Shown here in pieces: positions 27,537 to 36,199 of a DNA stretch of 64,000 nucleotides (positions within the stretch are counted from its first letter, which is position 1; the number at the start of each line of letters is the position of its first letter). Below the pieces are notes generated by a model that was given only the letters and a program-made list of their open reading frames with translations, did not search any database and was not told where the DNA came from. Source of the stretch: Collimonas arenae (GTDB lineage: Bacteria; Pseudomonadota; Gammaproteobacteria; Burkholderiales; Burkholderiaceae_D); assembly GCF_000786695.1 (NCBI RefSeq), contig NZ_CP009962.1, forward strand, positions 2,604,001 through 2,668,000, in the 5' to 3' direction. The translations under genes and the position numbers were made by a program.

Positions 27537-27721
27537 AGAGGCGGCTTCAAACACATCTGGCGTTGTTGCCCTTGCAGGGCGCGCCCAGGCTTGCAAGCCT
27601 GGGCCGTTTCGCAGGCAGACGACAATGTCGTCTGAAACCCCTGCTGCACCCTCCTAGCCGTACTACTCGTACTGTCTTCGTCGGCGCGCCTAGCCAGCTG
27701 TGTTTGAAACCACCGCTTAGT
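27537..27721. repeat. Extragenic long inverted-repeat element, copy B
   Basis: Outer arms about 27537-27562 and 27690-27720 are imperfect inverted repeats (GGCTTCAAACACATCTGGCG against CGCCTAGCCAGCTGTGTTTG). Inside are a perfect 20-nt palindrome at 27584-27603 (CCCAGGCTTGCAAGCCTGGG) and a 9-bp hairpin at 27614-27632 (CAGACGACA/TGTCGTCTG). The right part (27651-27702) is nearly identical to 32145-32196 in copy C, with core CGTACTGTCTTCGTCG shared with copy A. No coding sequence. Confidence 0.8.
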
Positions 27722-27760
27722 GTAAGATCCTTGTTTTTTCGCGCCGAAGAATGCCGCATC

Positions 27761-28210
27761 ATGAAAGTCTACAATTTAGCTTGTGAACAGAATCATCGCT
27801 TCGAGGGCTGGTTTGGCTCGGAGGAGGACTTTCTGTCGCAATCGGCCAGGCAACTGATCGTCTGCCCGATATGCGAGAGCAGCAAGGTGGACAAGCTGCC
27901 GTCCGCGCCGCATCTGAATCTTTCTGCCGCCAGGCCAACTGCCGGTGGCCGTGACACTACTGGCTCGCATTCGCCGGCAGTGGCGCAGATGAAAAAACAA
28001 CTGATGGACATGGCGCGTCATGTCATGGAAAACACGGAAGATGTCGGCGAAAATTTTGCCGAAGAGGCGCGCCGGATTCACTACAAGGAAGTACCTGAGC
28101 ACGGCATACGCGGCATCGCGTCGGCAGAGCAGCGCGACGAGTTGGCTGAAGAGGGCATCGAGGTTTTTCAACTGCCGCTACCTGCAACGGGCAAGCCGAC
28201 GCTTCAATAG
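27761..28210 (+). CDS. DUF1178 family protein
   Basis: 149 aa from ATG 27761. The N-terminus MKVYNLACEQNHRFEGWF and the zinc-ribbon-like CPICES with the earlier Cys are the DUF1178 signature; the C-terminal half is helical and ends with GIRGIASAEQRDELAEEGIEVFQLP, also typical. Family function is unknown. The longer frame to 27563 runs through the repeat element and is not protein-like. It converges on spoT. Confidence 0.9.
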   Translation: MKVYNLACEQNHRFEGWFGSEEDFLSQSARQLIVCPICESSKVDKLPSAPHLNLSAARPTAGGRDTTGSHSPAVAQMKKQLMDMARHVMENTEDVGENFAEEARRIHYKEVPEHGIRGIASAEQRDELAEEGIEVFQLPLPATGKPTLQ

Positions 28211-28222
28211 GCGGTTTCAATA

Positions 28223-28260
28223 GCACGCTTTAGAAGCCGTCGCAGCGGCTTCGGGCGTGC
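28223..28260. terminator. Hairpin between convergent DUF1178 and spoT genes
   Basis: Outer stem GCACGC/GCGTGC and inner stem GAAGCCG/CGGCTTC form a bulged hairpin. There is no T-run, so termination is only likely from position. The bases just before it (AGGCGGTTTCAA) resemble the arm of repeat copy B and could be a remnant. Confidence 0.4.
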
Positions 28261-28271
28261 ATCAGTGTATC

Positions 28272-30554
28272 CTAGTTGCGGTCGCGTAAAATCCTGGTGA
28301 CGCCACGGATACGGCGCACATTGCGCATCAAACGGGCCAGATGAACCCGGTCCTCGACCTGGATTGTAAACACTAGTTGTGTCATTAGCTGATCCTTGTC
28401 GTCATCCATGTTGACATAGATGATGTTGGCATCAGAATCGCCGATTTCAGCGGCAACCCGCGCCAATATGCCTTTATCGTTATGCACCAGCACCTTGATG
28501 CGGCAATCGAAGCGGCGATTCAGCTCTTCACCCCACAGCACTTCAATCCAACGGTCAGGATCTTTGTTGCGCTGGCGCTTGGCGATATTGCAGTCTTCCG
28601 CATGCACCACAAGACCCTGATCGCGCTTGAGCTGGCCGGTGATATGGTCGCCCGGAATCGGCTGGCAGCACGGCGACAACTGCACCGAGATGCCTTCGCT
28701 GCCGTAGATCACTACCGGATCCATTTTTACGGGAGTGGCCATACCTTCCATGTCGAGCAGCGGCGTCTGCAGCGCTTCGTTTTCCAGCAAGCCCATGATA
28801 TGGCGCGCCACCAGCGTCGCCATGCGCTTGCCGACGCCGATGTCAGCGTAGATTTCTTCCAGCGATTTGGCGCTCGATTCATTCAGCAAGCGGTCAACCA
28901 CGATCGGCGCCAGCGCCGGATTGAGATTGAGCGTCGCCAGGGCCTGCGACAGCAAGCGTTTGCCCAGTTCTACCGACTCACCCAGGTTGATCGTGCGCAG
29001 GTGGTGCCTGATCGCCGAGCGTGCTTTGCCGGTACGCACAAAGCTGAGCCAGTTAGGGCTAGGCCGCGAACTGGCCGAGGTAATGATTTCGACGATGTCG
29101 CCATTATGCAATTCGGTGCGAAGCGGCGCCGGTTCGTGATTGATTTTAGCGGCGATGGTCTGGTCGCCGACATCGGTATGGATGGTGTAGGCGAAATCGA
29201 GCGCAGTTGCGCCACGCGGCAGGGCGATGATTTTCGATTTCGGCGTGAACACGTAAACCGAGTCGGGGAACAGGTCGACCTTGACGTGTTCCAGGAACTC
29301 GGCAGAATCGCCTGTCTGTTTCTGGATATCCAGCAAGGACTGCAGCCAGGCATGCGTGCGTTGCTGCAAATCGCTGAGATTGCCTTCTTCATCCTTGTAC
29401 AGCCAATGCGCGGCAACGCCGGATTCGGCGACGCGATGCATGTCCTGGGTACGGATCTGGAATTCTACCGGCGTGCCGTAAGGGCCAATCAGGGTGGTAT
29501 GCAGTGACTGGTAGCCGTTCAGCTTGGGAATCGCGATGTAATCCTTGAACTTGCCCGGCATCGGCTTGTACAGCGCGTGCAGGGTGCCCAGCGCCAGATA
29601 GCAATTGGCAAAGGTGTCGACCACGATGCGGAAGCCGTAAACGTCGAGCACCTGCGAAAACGACAGGTGCTTGTTGTGCATCTTGCGGTAAATGCCGAAC
29701 AGGCTCTTCTCGCGGCCGTCAATTTGCGCATTAATGCCGGTAGCCGCGAGCGTGGTGCTGACCGATTCCAGGATCTTGCTGACCACTTCGCGGCGATTGC
29801 CGCGTGCTGCCTTGACCGCTTTCGCCAGGGTGCGGTGACGCAGCGGATACAGGTGAGAAAACGCCAGTTCCTGCAGTTCGCGATAGATATTATTAAGTCC
29901 GAGCCGATGCGCAATCGGAATATAGACTTCCATCGTCTCGCGCGCGATGCGGCGTTTCTTTTCCGGAATCATCACGCCCAGCGTGCGCATATTGTGCAGG
30001 CGGTCGGCTAGCTTGACCAGGATGACGCGAACGTCGCGCGCCATGGCCAGCAGCATCTTGCGGAAATTCTCTGCCTGCGCTTCGATCTGGCTCTGAAATT
30101 CGATCTTGTCCAGCTTCGACAGACCATCTACCAAGGTCGCCACCGGCGCGCCGAAGCGCTCGATCAATTCATCTTTCTTGACGTCCTGATCTTCCATGAC
30201 GTCGTGCAGCAGGGCGGCCATGATGGCTTGCGCATCAAGTTTCCAATCGGCGCAGATTTCGGCGACCGCGATCGGATGGGAAATATAGGGTTCGCCGGAT
30301 TTGCGCATCTGACCCAGATGCATTTCATCCGAAAAGCGATAGGCTTCCTTGACCTTCTTCAGCTCGGCTGGGGTCAGGTATTCGGCAAGCTTGGTGGTCA
30401 GGTGCGTAATCGAGGCGACGCCGGGCTGGAGGGCGGGCTGAGGATCTGGCAAGGTGGGGGTATTAGCGGATTTTCTGGCTGAGCGGGGGGAGGCCGCCCG
30501 TTTCTTTGTGGTTGCGGCTAATGACATGCTTGAATCTGGAGATGTCAGGTTCAT
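28272..30554 (-). CDS. spoT: Bifunctional (p)ppGpp synthetase/hydrolase SpoT
   Basis: 760 aa. Domain order: HD hydrolase (HD at His117-Asp118, ALLHDVMED), RelA/SpoT synthetase (GREKSLFGIYRKM, DVYGFRIVV, YIAIPKLNGYQSLHT), TGS (VYVFTPKSKIIALPRGATALDFAY), helical domain, and C-terminal ACT (VHNDKGILARVAAEIGDSDANI). The intact HD motif and the retained synthetase residues point to a SpoT-type enzyme, which balances (p)ppGpp during starvation. About 40 N-terminal residues are low-complexity Ser/Ala/Pro and no clear RBS precedes ATG 30554. It follows gmk and rpoZ, the usual order. Confidence 0.95.
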   Translation of the reverse strand: MNLTSPDSSMSLAATTKKRAASPRSARKSANTPTLPDPQPALQPGVASITHLTTKLAEYLTPAELKKVKEAYRFSDEMHLGQMRKSGEPYISHPIAVAEICADWKLDAQAIMAALLHDVMEDQDVKKDELIERFGAPVATLVDGLSKLDKIEFQSQIEAQAENFRKMLLAMARDVRVILVKLADRLHNMRTLGVMIPEKKRRIARETMEVYIPIAHRLGLNNIYRELQELAFSHLYPLRHRTLAKAVKAARGNRREVVSKILESVSTTLAATGINAQIDGREKSLFGIYRKMHNKHLSFSQVLDVYGFRIVVDTFANCYLALGTLHALYKPMPGKFKDYIAIPKLNGYQSLHTTLIGPYGTPVEFQIRTQDMHRVAESGVAAHWLYKDEEGNLSDLQQRTHAWLQSLLDIQKQTGDSAEFLEHVKVDLFPDSVYVFTPKSKIIALPRGATALDFAYTIHTDVGDQTIAAKINHEPAPLRTELHNGDIVEIITSASSRPSPNWLSFVRTGKARSAIRHHLRTINLGESVELGKRLLSQALATLNLNPALAPIVVDRLLNESSAKSLEEIYADIGVGKRMATLVARHIMGLLENEALQTPLLDMEGMATPVKMDPVVIYGSEGISVQLSPCCQPIPGDHITGQLKRDQGLVVHAEDCNIAKRQRNKDPDRWIEVLWGEELNRRFDCRIKVLVHNDKGILARVAAEIGDSDANIIYVNMDDDKDQLMTQLVFTIQVEDRVHLARLMRNVRRIRGVTRILRDRN

Positions 30555-30654
30555 ACTGGGTCGGTAGCAGCCGCATGAGTTTTACCAATTGCAGGACAGG
30601 ATCGATAAGTCACGCAGTCGTGACGCATACCTATTCTGTCCTCCAATTAAAAAA

Positions 30655-30858
30655 TTAACCAGGTACCTTCTTGAGCATTTCAATGCCGATCTTGCCGGCA
30701 GCGATTTCGCGCAGGGCAACCACGGTTGGCTTGTCCTTTGCGTCGATTTTTGCGGTGTGGCCTTGCAACAGCTGGCGCGCACGATAGGTCGCGGACAGGG
30801 TCAGCTGAAAACGGTTAGGGATCTGTTTCAAACAATCTTCGATAGTGATGCGGGCCAT
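30655..30858 (-). CDS. rpoZ: RNA polymerase omega subunit
   Basis: 67 aa. The omega signature is complete: [31 protein letters not shown] and [15 protein letters not shown]. It helps assemble RNA polymerase and in proteobacteria forms part of a ppGpp-binding site with beta-prime, which fits its position upstream of spoT. GGAGAAATAA precedes the ATG. Confidence 0.97.
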   Translation of the reverse strand: MARITIEDCLKQIPNRFQLTLSATYRARQLLQGHTAKIDAKDKPTVVALREIAAGKIGIEMLKKVPG

Positions 30859-30916
30859 TTATTTCTCCAGAATGCAGTACAAGCTAAGTAGCGCCTTAGC
30901 ACCAGTTAGCCAAATA

Positions 30917-31615
30917 TTAACTTAAATTTGCATGAATGCCCAATTGGGCAAATAAAGAAGCGTTGCGTACTGCCTGCTGTGAAAAGCGGCAGCGTGTCGC
31001 TTTGACAATTGCAGTTAATTCCGACAGAGCAGTCGCAAACTCTTGATTAATAATAACATATTCAAACTCGGGGGCGTGCGCGATTTCGCCGCCGGCGGCA
31101 AGGATCCGGCGCGTGATGACTTGCGGTTCATCCTGGCCGCGCTTTTTCAAGCGTTCTTCCAGCGCTGCGATGGATGGCGGCAGGATAAAAATCCCGACTG
31201 CATGCGGAAACTGCTTCTTGACCTGCTGCGCGCCTTGCCAGTCGATTTCCAGCAAAACATCGGTGCCGGACAGCATTTGCTCAGCGATCGTCAGTCGTGA
31301 TGTGCCGTAGTAATTGCCGTGGACTTCAGCCCACTCCAGGAATTCGCCCTGTTTGTGGCGGGCGCGGAAGTCTTCCACCGTAGTGAAATGGTATTCACGG
31401 CCGTTTTGCTCACCTGGTCGCGGCGGCCGCGTGGTGAAGGAAATCGACAGTTTGATCGCCTGTTCCTGCGCCAGCAGCGCATTCACCAGCGTAGATTTTC
31501 CGGCGCCGGAAGGTGCGACCACCATGAACAAGCTGCCCGACATCGGGTGCTCGTCTGGCATTGCCGAGCTGTTCGCCAGCTCTGCCGAAGAAATTGGTAT
31601 TAGTGGAGGTGTCAT
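30917..31615 (-). CDS. gmk: Guanylate kinase
   Basis: Converts GMP to GDP with ATP. P-loop APSGAGKST at residues 34-42 of the longest frame, then [17 protein letters not shown] and [13 protein letters not shown], all family hallmarks. 232 aa from ATG 31615 is longer than usual; the typical start is Met25 (31543, [13 protein letters not shown]), giving 208 aa. No upstream start has a clear RBS, so the N-terminus is uncertain. First gene of the gmk-rpoZ-spoT run. The upstream 243 bases hold no other gene. Confidence 0.95.
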   Translation of the reverse strand: MTPPLIPISSAELANSSAMPDEHPMSGSLFMVVAPSGAGKSTLVNALLAQEQAIKLSISFTTRPPRPGEQNGREYHFTTVEDFRARHKQGEFLEWAEVHGNYYGTSRLTIAEQMLSGTDVLLEIDWQGAQQVKKQFPHAVGIFILPPSIAALEERLKKRGQDEPQVITRRILAAGGEIAHAPEFEYVIINQEFATALSELTAIVKATRCRFSQQAVRNASLFAQLGIHANLS

Positions 31616-31858
31616 AACGATTGAAAGATGTGCAGGCCGTCAGGTATGCAAAATACCTGATTGGCTAAGTGTGACATTGTATCAGCGTGGCAATAAGGCT
31701 GCAGAGAGGATTTGCATATTTATGCAGGGCGCAAACAGGAAGTATATTGGTGGAGTGATAACGATAGGTCGATGCATGGTGTACATTTATGGGTTTCCAA
31801 AAAAATGCTGGCATTGACCAAGCGTTTTGATGATGTACAACAGACAAGGAAGGACGCT

Positions 31859-32110
31859 ATGGCGATCAAATTGCAGCCAGCTCAACAAAAGGACCTGATT
31901 GGATCTATCCAGCGTTACTTTAAAGAAAACATGGAGGAGCCGATAGGCGACCTCAAGGCCGGCATGCTGCTTGATTTTTGCCTGCGAGTGATTGGCCCTG
32001 GCATTTATAACCAGGCGATTGCCGATGCGCAGGCGCATATGGAAGCGAAAGTTTCAGATCTGGCCGTCGAATGCTATGAAGAAACCGGCGATTACTGGAA
32101 GAAAAAATAA
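31859..32110 (+). CDS. DUF2164 family protein
   Basis: 83 aa from ATG 31859, with AAGGA 8 nt upstream. The pattern LQPAQQKDLIGSIQRYFKENMEEPIGDLKAGMLLDFCLRVIGPGIYNQAI is the DUF2164 signature; the rest is helical and ends in KKK. Family function unknown. The longer frame to 31712 is not protein-like. Repeat copy C starts at the base after the stop codon. Confidence 0.85.
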   Translation: MAIKLQPAQQKDLIGSIQRYFKENMEEPIGDLKAGMLLDFCLRVIGPGIYNQAIADAQAHMEAKVSDLAVECYEETGDYWKKK

Positions 32111-32213
32111 GAGGCTGTTGCAAACACACCTGGCGTTGTTGCTTCTCCTCGCCGTACTACTCGTACTGTCTTCGTCGGAGCGCCTAGCCAACTGTGCTTG
32201 CAATAGCCTCTAA
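32111..32213. repeat. Extragenic long inverted-repeat element, copy C
   Basis: A compact, clean copy: arms GAGGCTGTTGCAAACACACC (from 32111) and the inverse of AGTTGGC..GCTTGCAATAGCCTC (to 32211), with the core CTCCTCGCCGTACTACTCGTACTGTCTTCGTCGGAGCG in between (positions 32145-32182). The core and right arm match copy B with very few differences. It begins exactly at the DUF2164 stop and would make a long hairpin in that transcript. Confidence 0.82.
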
Positions 32214-32338
32214 GCACCGCCTAGTCAGGACTGTTCCGCCAAAGCTGACAGCAGCAGGGTAGCGGACGCTATAATGCATATAACAGCATCATCAACAGTC
32301 TCATCTTCACCCGCCACTCACCAACGCCATCCACACAT

Positions 32339-33799
32339 ATGCATTATGTTTCTACTCGCGGCCACGCAGCTGCGCAAAATTTCTCTGAAATCCTGCTAGG
32401 CGGCCTGGCGCCGGACGGCGGTTTATATTTGCCGGCAGAATATCCGCAAGTCACCTCAATCGAACTGGATCAATGGCGCAGCCTGTCGTATGCCGACCTG
32501 GCGTTCGAAGTGCTGAAGAAATTCGCTACCGATGTTCCGGAAGCCGATTTGCGGGCCTTGACGCACAAGACATATACCGCTGATGTGTATCGTAACGTCC
32601 GGGCCGGGGAAGACGCCAGCCGGATTACGCCGCTGAGCGTGCTTGAAGAAAAGGACGGCAGCAAACTGCTGCTGCAAGCCTTGTCAAACGGTCCGACGCT
32701 GGCGTTCAAGGACATGGCGATGCAGTTGCTAGGCAATCTGTTTGAATATACCTTGGCCAAGAACGACGCCAAGCTGAACATTTTTGGCGCGACTTCCGGC
32801 GATACCGGCAGCGCCGCGGAATATGCGATGCGCGGCAAAAAGGGCATTCGCGTGTTCATGCTGTCGCCGCACAAGAAAATGAGCGCATTCCAGACCGCGC
32901 AGATGTTCAGCCTGCAAGATCCGAACATCTTCAATATCGCAGTCGAAGGCGTGTTCGACGATTGTCAGGATATGGTGAAAGCGGTCTCCAATGACCACGC
33001 CTTCAAGGCCAGCCAGAAAATCGGCACGGTCAATTCGATCAACTGGGCGCGCGTCGTGGCGCAAGTGGTGTACTACTTCCGAGGCTACCTGAGCGCCACC
33101 ACCAGTAACGACCAGAAAGTATCGTTCACTGTGCCGTCGGGCAATTTCGGCAATATTTGCGCCGGCCATATCGCGCGCATGATGGGCTTACCGATCGATA
33201 AGTTGGTCGCCGCCACGAACGAAAACGACGTGCTGGACGAATTTTTCCGTACGGGCATCTATCGCGTGCGCAAGTCCGCCGAGACCTATCACACCAGCAG
33301 CCCAAGCATGGACATCAGTAAAGCGTCGAATTTCGAGCGCTTCATCCATGATTTGCTGGATGGCGACAGCGATCGTGTGCGCGCCTTGTTCCACAAGGTC
33401 GAGACTGAAGGTGGGTTCAGCCTGGCTGGCGGCCCGGGAAGCGATGGCGACGAGTTCGCCAAGATCGCCCGTTTCGGTTTCCAGTCCGGTAAATCCACCC
33501 ATGAGGATCGGCTGGCCACCATCCGTGATATCCAGCAGCGTTACAACGTCACCATCGATACCCACACCGCCGATGGCGTCAAGGTCGCGCGTGAATACAT
33601 GGTCCCCGGCGTACCGATGATCGTGCTGGAAACCGCCTTGCCGGCCAAGTTCAACGAAACCATCCGCGAAGCGCTGGGACGCGATGCGCAACGGCCTGCC
33701 GGTTTTGAAAATATCGAAGCGCTGCCGCAGCGGTTTGAAGTGATGGCGGCCGATGTCGCGCAGGTTAAAACCTACATTGCCACTCACACCGGCTTATAA
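32339..33799 (+). CDS. thrC: Threonine synthase
   Basis: 486 aa PLP enzyme converting O-phosphohomoserine to threonine. The N-terminus MHYVSTRG and the PLP lysine Lys124 in LAFKDMAMQ are diagnostic, with FGATSGDTGSAAEYAM (phosphate-binding loop) and VPSGNFGN. Length and type match the longer bacterial/yeast-like class (beta-family class II). The gene hom, often just upstream in Burkholderiales, is not here; repeat copy C intervenes. moeA follows 24 bp downstream. Confidence 0.95.
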   Translation: MHYVSTRGHAAAQNFSEILLGGLAPDGGLYLPAEYPQVTSIELDQWRSLSYADLAFEVLKKFATDVPEADLRALTHKTYTADVYRNVRAGEDASRITPLSVLEEKDGSKLLLQALSNGPTLAFKDMAMQLLGNLFEYTLAKNDAKLNIFGATSGDTGSAAEYAMRGKKGIRVFMLSPHKKMSAFQTAQMFSLQDPNIFNIAVEGVFDDCQDMVKAVSNDHAFKASQKIGTVNSINWARVVAQVVYYFRGYLSATTSNDQKVSFTVPSGNFGNICAGHIARMMGLPIDKLVAATNENDVLDEFFRTGIYRVRKSAETYHTSSPSMDISKASNFERFIHDLLDGDSDRVRALFHKVETEGGFSLAGGPGSDGDEFAKIARFGFQSGKSTHEDRLATIRDIQQRYNVTIDTHTADGVKVAREYMVPGVPMIVLETALPAKFNETIREALGRDAQRPAGFENIEALPQRFEVMAADVAQVKTYIATHTGL

Positions 33800-33823
33800 G
33801 TTGCAACGAAAGCTGTAGAGAAA

Positions 33824-35065
33824 ATGATGCAAAAGCCACCGATGTTAACTGTCGCCGACGCCTTGGCGGTGCTGCTGGATACTGATCGTCCGCTGGTTGA
33901 TGACGGCTCGATTGAGCTGATTCCGACGCTAGAGGCCAATGGCCGGGTATTGGCAAGCGCACAGACTTCGCAGCTCAACGTGCCGCCGGCGGACAACACG
34001 CAAATGGACGGCTACGCGGTACGCGCTGTCGACTGCACCAGCGGCGCGGCGCGCTTGCCGGTATCGCAACGGATTCCGGCAGGACACGTTGGCGCACTGC
34101 TGCAAGCCGGCACCGCGGCCCGGATTTTTACCGGCGCGATGATTCCGGCCGGCGCAGACGCCGTGGTCATGCAGGAAATGTGCGAAGCCGACGGCGATGC
34201 AGTATGGATCCGGCACGTGCCGAAATCCGGTGAGTGGGTGCGCCGTAGCGGAGAAGACATTCGCAGCGGCAGCGTCATCCTTGCCGCCGGCACACGCCTG
34301 CGGCCGCAGGATCTCGGCCTGGCGGCATCGGTCGGACTGGAAACGTTACCGGTACTGCGCAAGTTGCGGGTGGCGATGTTTTTTACCGGCGACGAACTGG
34401 CCATGCCCGGCCAGCCCTTGAAACCTGGTGCGATTTATAACTCCAACCGCTTCGTTCTGCGCGGTTTGCTGGAAAACCTGGATTGCGAGATTACCGATTA
34501 CGGCATCGTGCCGGATAACCGGGAAGCCACCCGTGAAGCCCTGCGCCGCGCTGCGCAAGAGCATGATCTGATCCTGACGTCGGGCGGCGTTTCTGTCGGC
34601 GAAGAGGATCACGTCAAGCCGGCAGTCGAAGCCGAAGGTCGCCTGAATATGTGGCAAATCGCCATGAAACCAGGCAAGCCGCTGGCTTTTGGTGAAGTGC
34701 GCCGAGCTTCCGGCGGCAACGCTTTCTTTATCGGTTTGCCCGGCAATCCGGTGTCCAGCTTTGTCACTTTCCTGATTTTCGTGCGGCCTTTCATCTTACA
34801 TCAGCAAGGTGTCGCTGCGAGCGCTCTGATGCCGCAAGCGCTGGCCATGCGCGCTGATTTCGACTGGTCCAAAGCCGACCGCCGCCAGGAATTCCTGCGC
34901 GTCAAAATCAATGACCGCGGTGGCCTGGATCTTTTCCCGCATCAAGGCTCGGGTGTATTGACCTCCGCCGTGTGGGGCGATGGCCTGGTAGACAATCCAG
35001 CTGGGAAAACCATCGCCAGCGGTGAATTGCTGCGGTTTTTGCCGTTTTCTGCGCTGCTGGGCTAG
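33824..35065 (+). CDS. moeA: Molybdopterin molybdenumtransferase MoeA
   Basis: 413 aa, inserts molybdate into adenylylated molybdopterin, the last step of molybdenum cofactor assembly. Family features: PPADNTQMDGYAVRA near residue 60, RIFTGAMIPAGADAVVMQE, the MoCF-binding fold with TSGGVSVGEEDHVK and LPGNPVSS. Two adjacent ATGs (33824, 33827) compete as start. It lies 24 bp after thrC and is followed by moaD and moaE, an operon-like order for MPT synthesis. Confidence 0.95.
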   Translation: MMQKPPMLTVADALAVLLDTDRPLVDDGSIELIPTLEANGRVLASAQTSQLNVPPADNTQMDGYAVRAVDCTSGAARLPVSQRIPAGHVGALLQAGTAARIFTGAMIPAGADAVVMQEMCEADGDAVWIRHVPKSGEWVRRSGEDIRSGSVILAAGTRLRPQDLGLAASVGLETLPVLRKLRVAMFFTGDELAMPGQPLKPGAIYNSNRFVLRGLLENLDCEITDYGIVPDNREATREALRRAAQEHDLILTSGGVSVGEEDHVKPAVEAEGRLNMWQIAMKPGKPLAFGEVRRASGGNAFFIGLPGNPVSSFVTFLIFVRPFILHQQGVAASALMPQALAMRADFDWSKADRRQEFLRVKINDRGGLDLFPHQGSGVLTSAVWGDGLVDNPAGKTIASGELLRFLPFSALLG

Positions 35066-35100
35066 GCAGCAGCTTGAGCTTGATTGAACACGAGAATGCA

Positions 35101-35358
35101 ATGAAAATCGAACTACGTTTTTTTGCCAGCCTGCGCGAGGCGCTCAAGCTGTCGCAGGAGGTGCTGGAGCTGCCGGAAACCGTGACGACAGTTGGCGATG
35201 TGCGCAGCTATCTGCGCGCACGCGGCGGCGTATGGGCCGATGCGCTGGCAGACGGCCGTGCATTGCGGATGGCTTTCAACCAAGAGTTGGCGAACGCCGA
35301 CACCGTCTTGACCGATGGTGGCGAAGTCGCATTTTTTCCACCGGTGACCGGCGGCTGA
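35101..35358 (+). CDS. moaD: Molybdopterin synthase small subunit MoaD
   Basis: 85 aa ubiquitin-fold sulfur carrier from ATG 35101 (a frame from 35074 adds nine doubtful residues). MKIELRFFASLREAL and the C-terminal FFPPVTGG, with the essential terminal Gly-Gly that becomes thiocarboxylated, are clear. It pairs with MoaE encoded 28 bp downstream. Confidence 0.95.
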   Translation: MKIELRFFASLREALKLSQEVLELPETVTTVGDVRSYLRARGGVWADALADGRALRMAFNQELANADTVLTDGGEVAFFPPVTGG

Positions 35359-35386
35359 TTTTGTTGCCGGCAATGAGACTCCGACT

Positions 35387-35875
35387 ATGCCAATTCGTGT
35401 TCAGACTGAAGATTTCGATTTCGCCGCCGAACTGGCGCAGCTACGGCTTGCCAATCCCAAAATCGGTGCAGTTGTCAGTTTCCTGGGTACAGTGCGCGAT
35501 TTGAACGACGGCAGCAGCGTCGCACAGATGGAGCTGGAGCATTATCCCGGCATGACCGAGAAGGCATTGGCGGCCATCGTCGCCCAGGCCAAGCAGCGCT
35601 GGGAGATATTCGATGCCCTGGTGATTCACCGGATCGGCCCTTTGCTGCCGCTGGACCAGATTGTGCTGGTGGCGGTTACCTCGGCGCACCGCGGCGACGC
35701 CTTCGCCGCTTGCGAATACATTATCGATTATCTTAAAACCGAAGCGCCATTCTGGAAAAAAGAGCATACCGATCAGGGTGCGCGATGGGTCGATGCTCGC
35801 AGCAGCGATGACGAGGCGCTTGCCAAATGGGAGCAGGACGGATTGCCGTTGCCGATGCGCGAAAGTAAAAAGTAA
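35387..35875 (+). CDS. moaE: Molybdopterin synthase large subunit MoaE
   Basis: 162 aa catalytic subunit that, with MoaD, converts cyclic pyranopterin monophosphate to molybdopterin. Signature runs: GAVVSFLGTVRDLN, LELEHYPGMTEKAL, VIHRIGPLLPLDQIVLVAVTSAHR and CEYIIDYLKTEAPFWKKE, holding the active-site lysines. Partner moaD directly precedes. A 324-bp spacer with the clpB promoter follows. Confidence 0.95.
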   Translation: MPIRVQTEDFDFAAELAQLRLANPKIGAVVSFLGTVRDLNDGSSVAQMELEHYPGMTEKALAAIVAQAKQRWEIFDALVIHRIGPLLPLDQIVLVAVTSAHRGDAFAACEYIIDYLKTEAPFWKKEHTDQGARWVDARSSDDEALAKWEQDGLPLPMRESKK

Positions 35876-36143
35876 AAAGTAGGCTGGTTTGAGAGTTTCC
35901 TCGGTGATAGTCGCGCCAAGCAGTTTAAATGTTATTAAAAAACAATGATTTTTGGCGAGTAGCCATCGCGCTGAAATGTGCAAGGAGACGGCATCGAGCC
36001 TGGCGGCTGACAACGTTCGTATGTGGTTCTGCTGTCGATCAGATCGTTTTGTGGATGGGCGTCCTCGTACTTTGCTCGGTGAGGGATTTTTAATTTCGTG
36101 AAACAGGATGCGGTTTATCCTGAGCATAGTTTGTCAACACGTG

Positions 36144-36170
36144 CTTGAAATTAACCGGCATGTCCCAATT
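36144..36170 (+). promoter_or_regulatory. Sigma-32-like heat-shock promoter of clpB
   Basis: CTTGAAA at 36144-36150, a 12-nt spacer, and TCCCAATT at 36163-36170 match the sigma-32 consensus (CTTGAAA, then CCCCATNT) at all -35 bases and 6 of 8 -10 bases. It lies about 30 bp before the clpB ATG. The rest of the 35876-36199 spacer holds no gene that I can support. Confidence 0.7.
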
Positions 36171-36199
36171 TTCTATTCATTAGATATTTTGGAGGAACC

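Noticed and set aside
28482..29507. 341-codon frame opposite spoT
   Set aside because: Shadow of a highly conserved gene; composition is that of reverse-strand artefacts.
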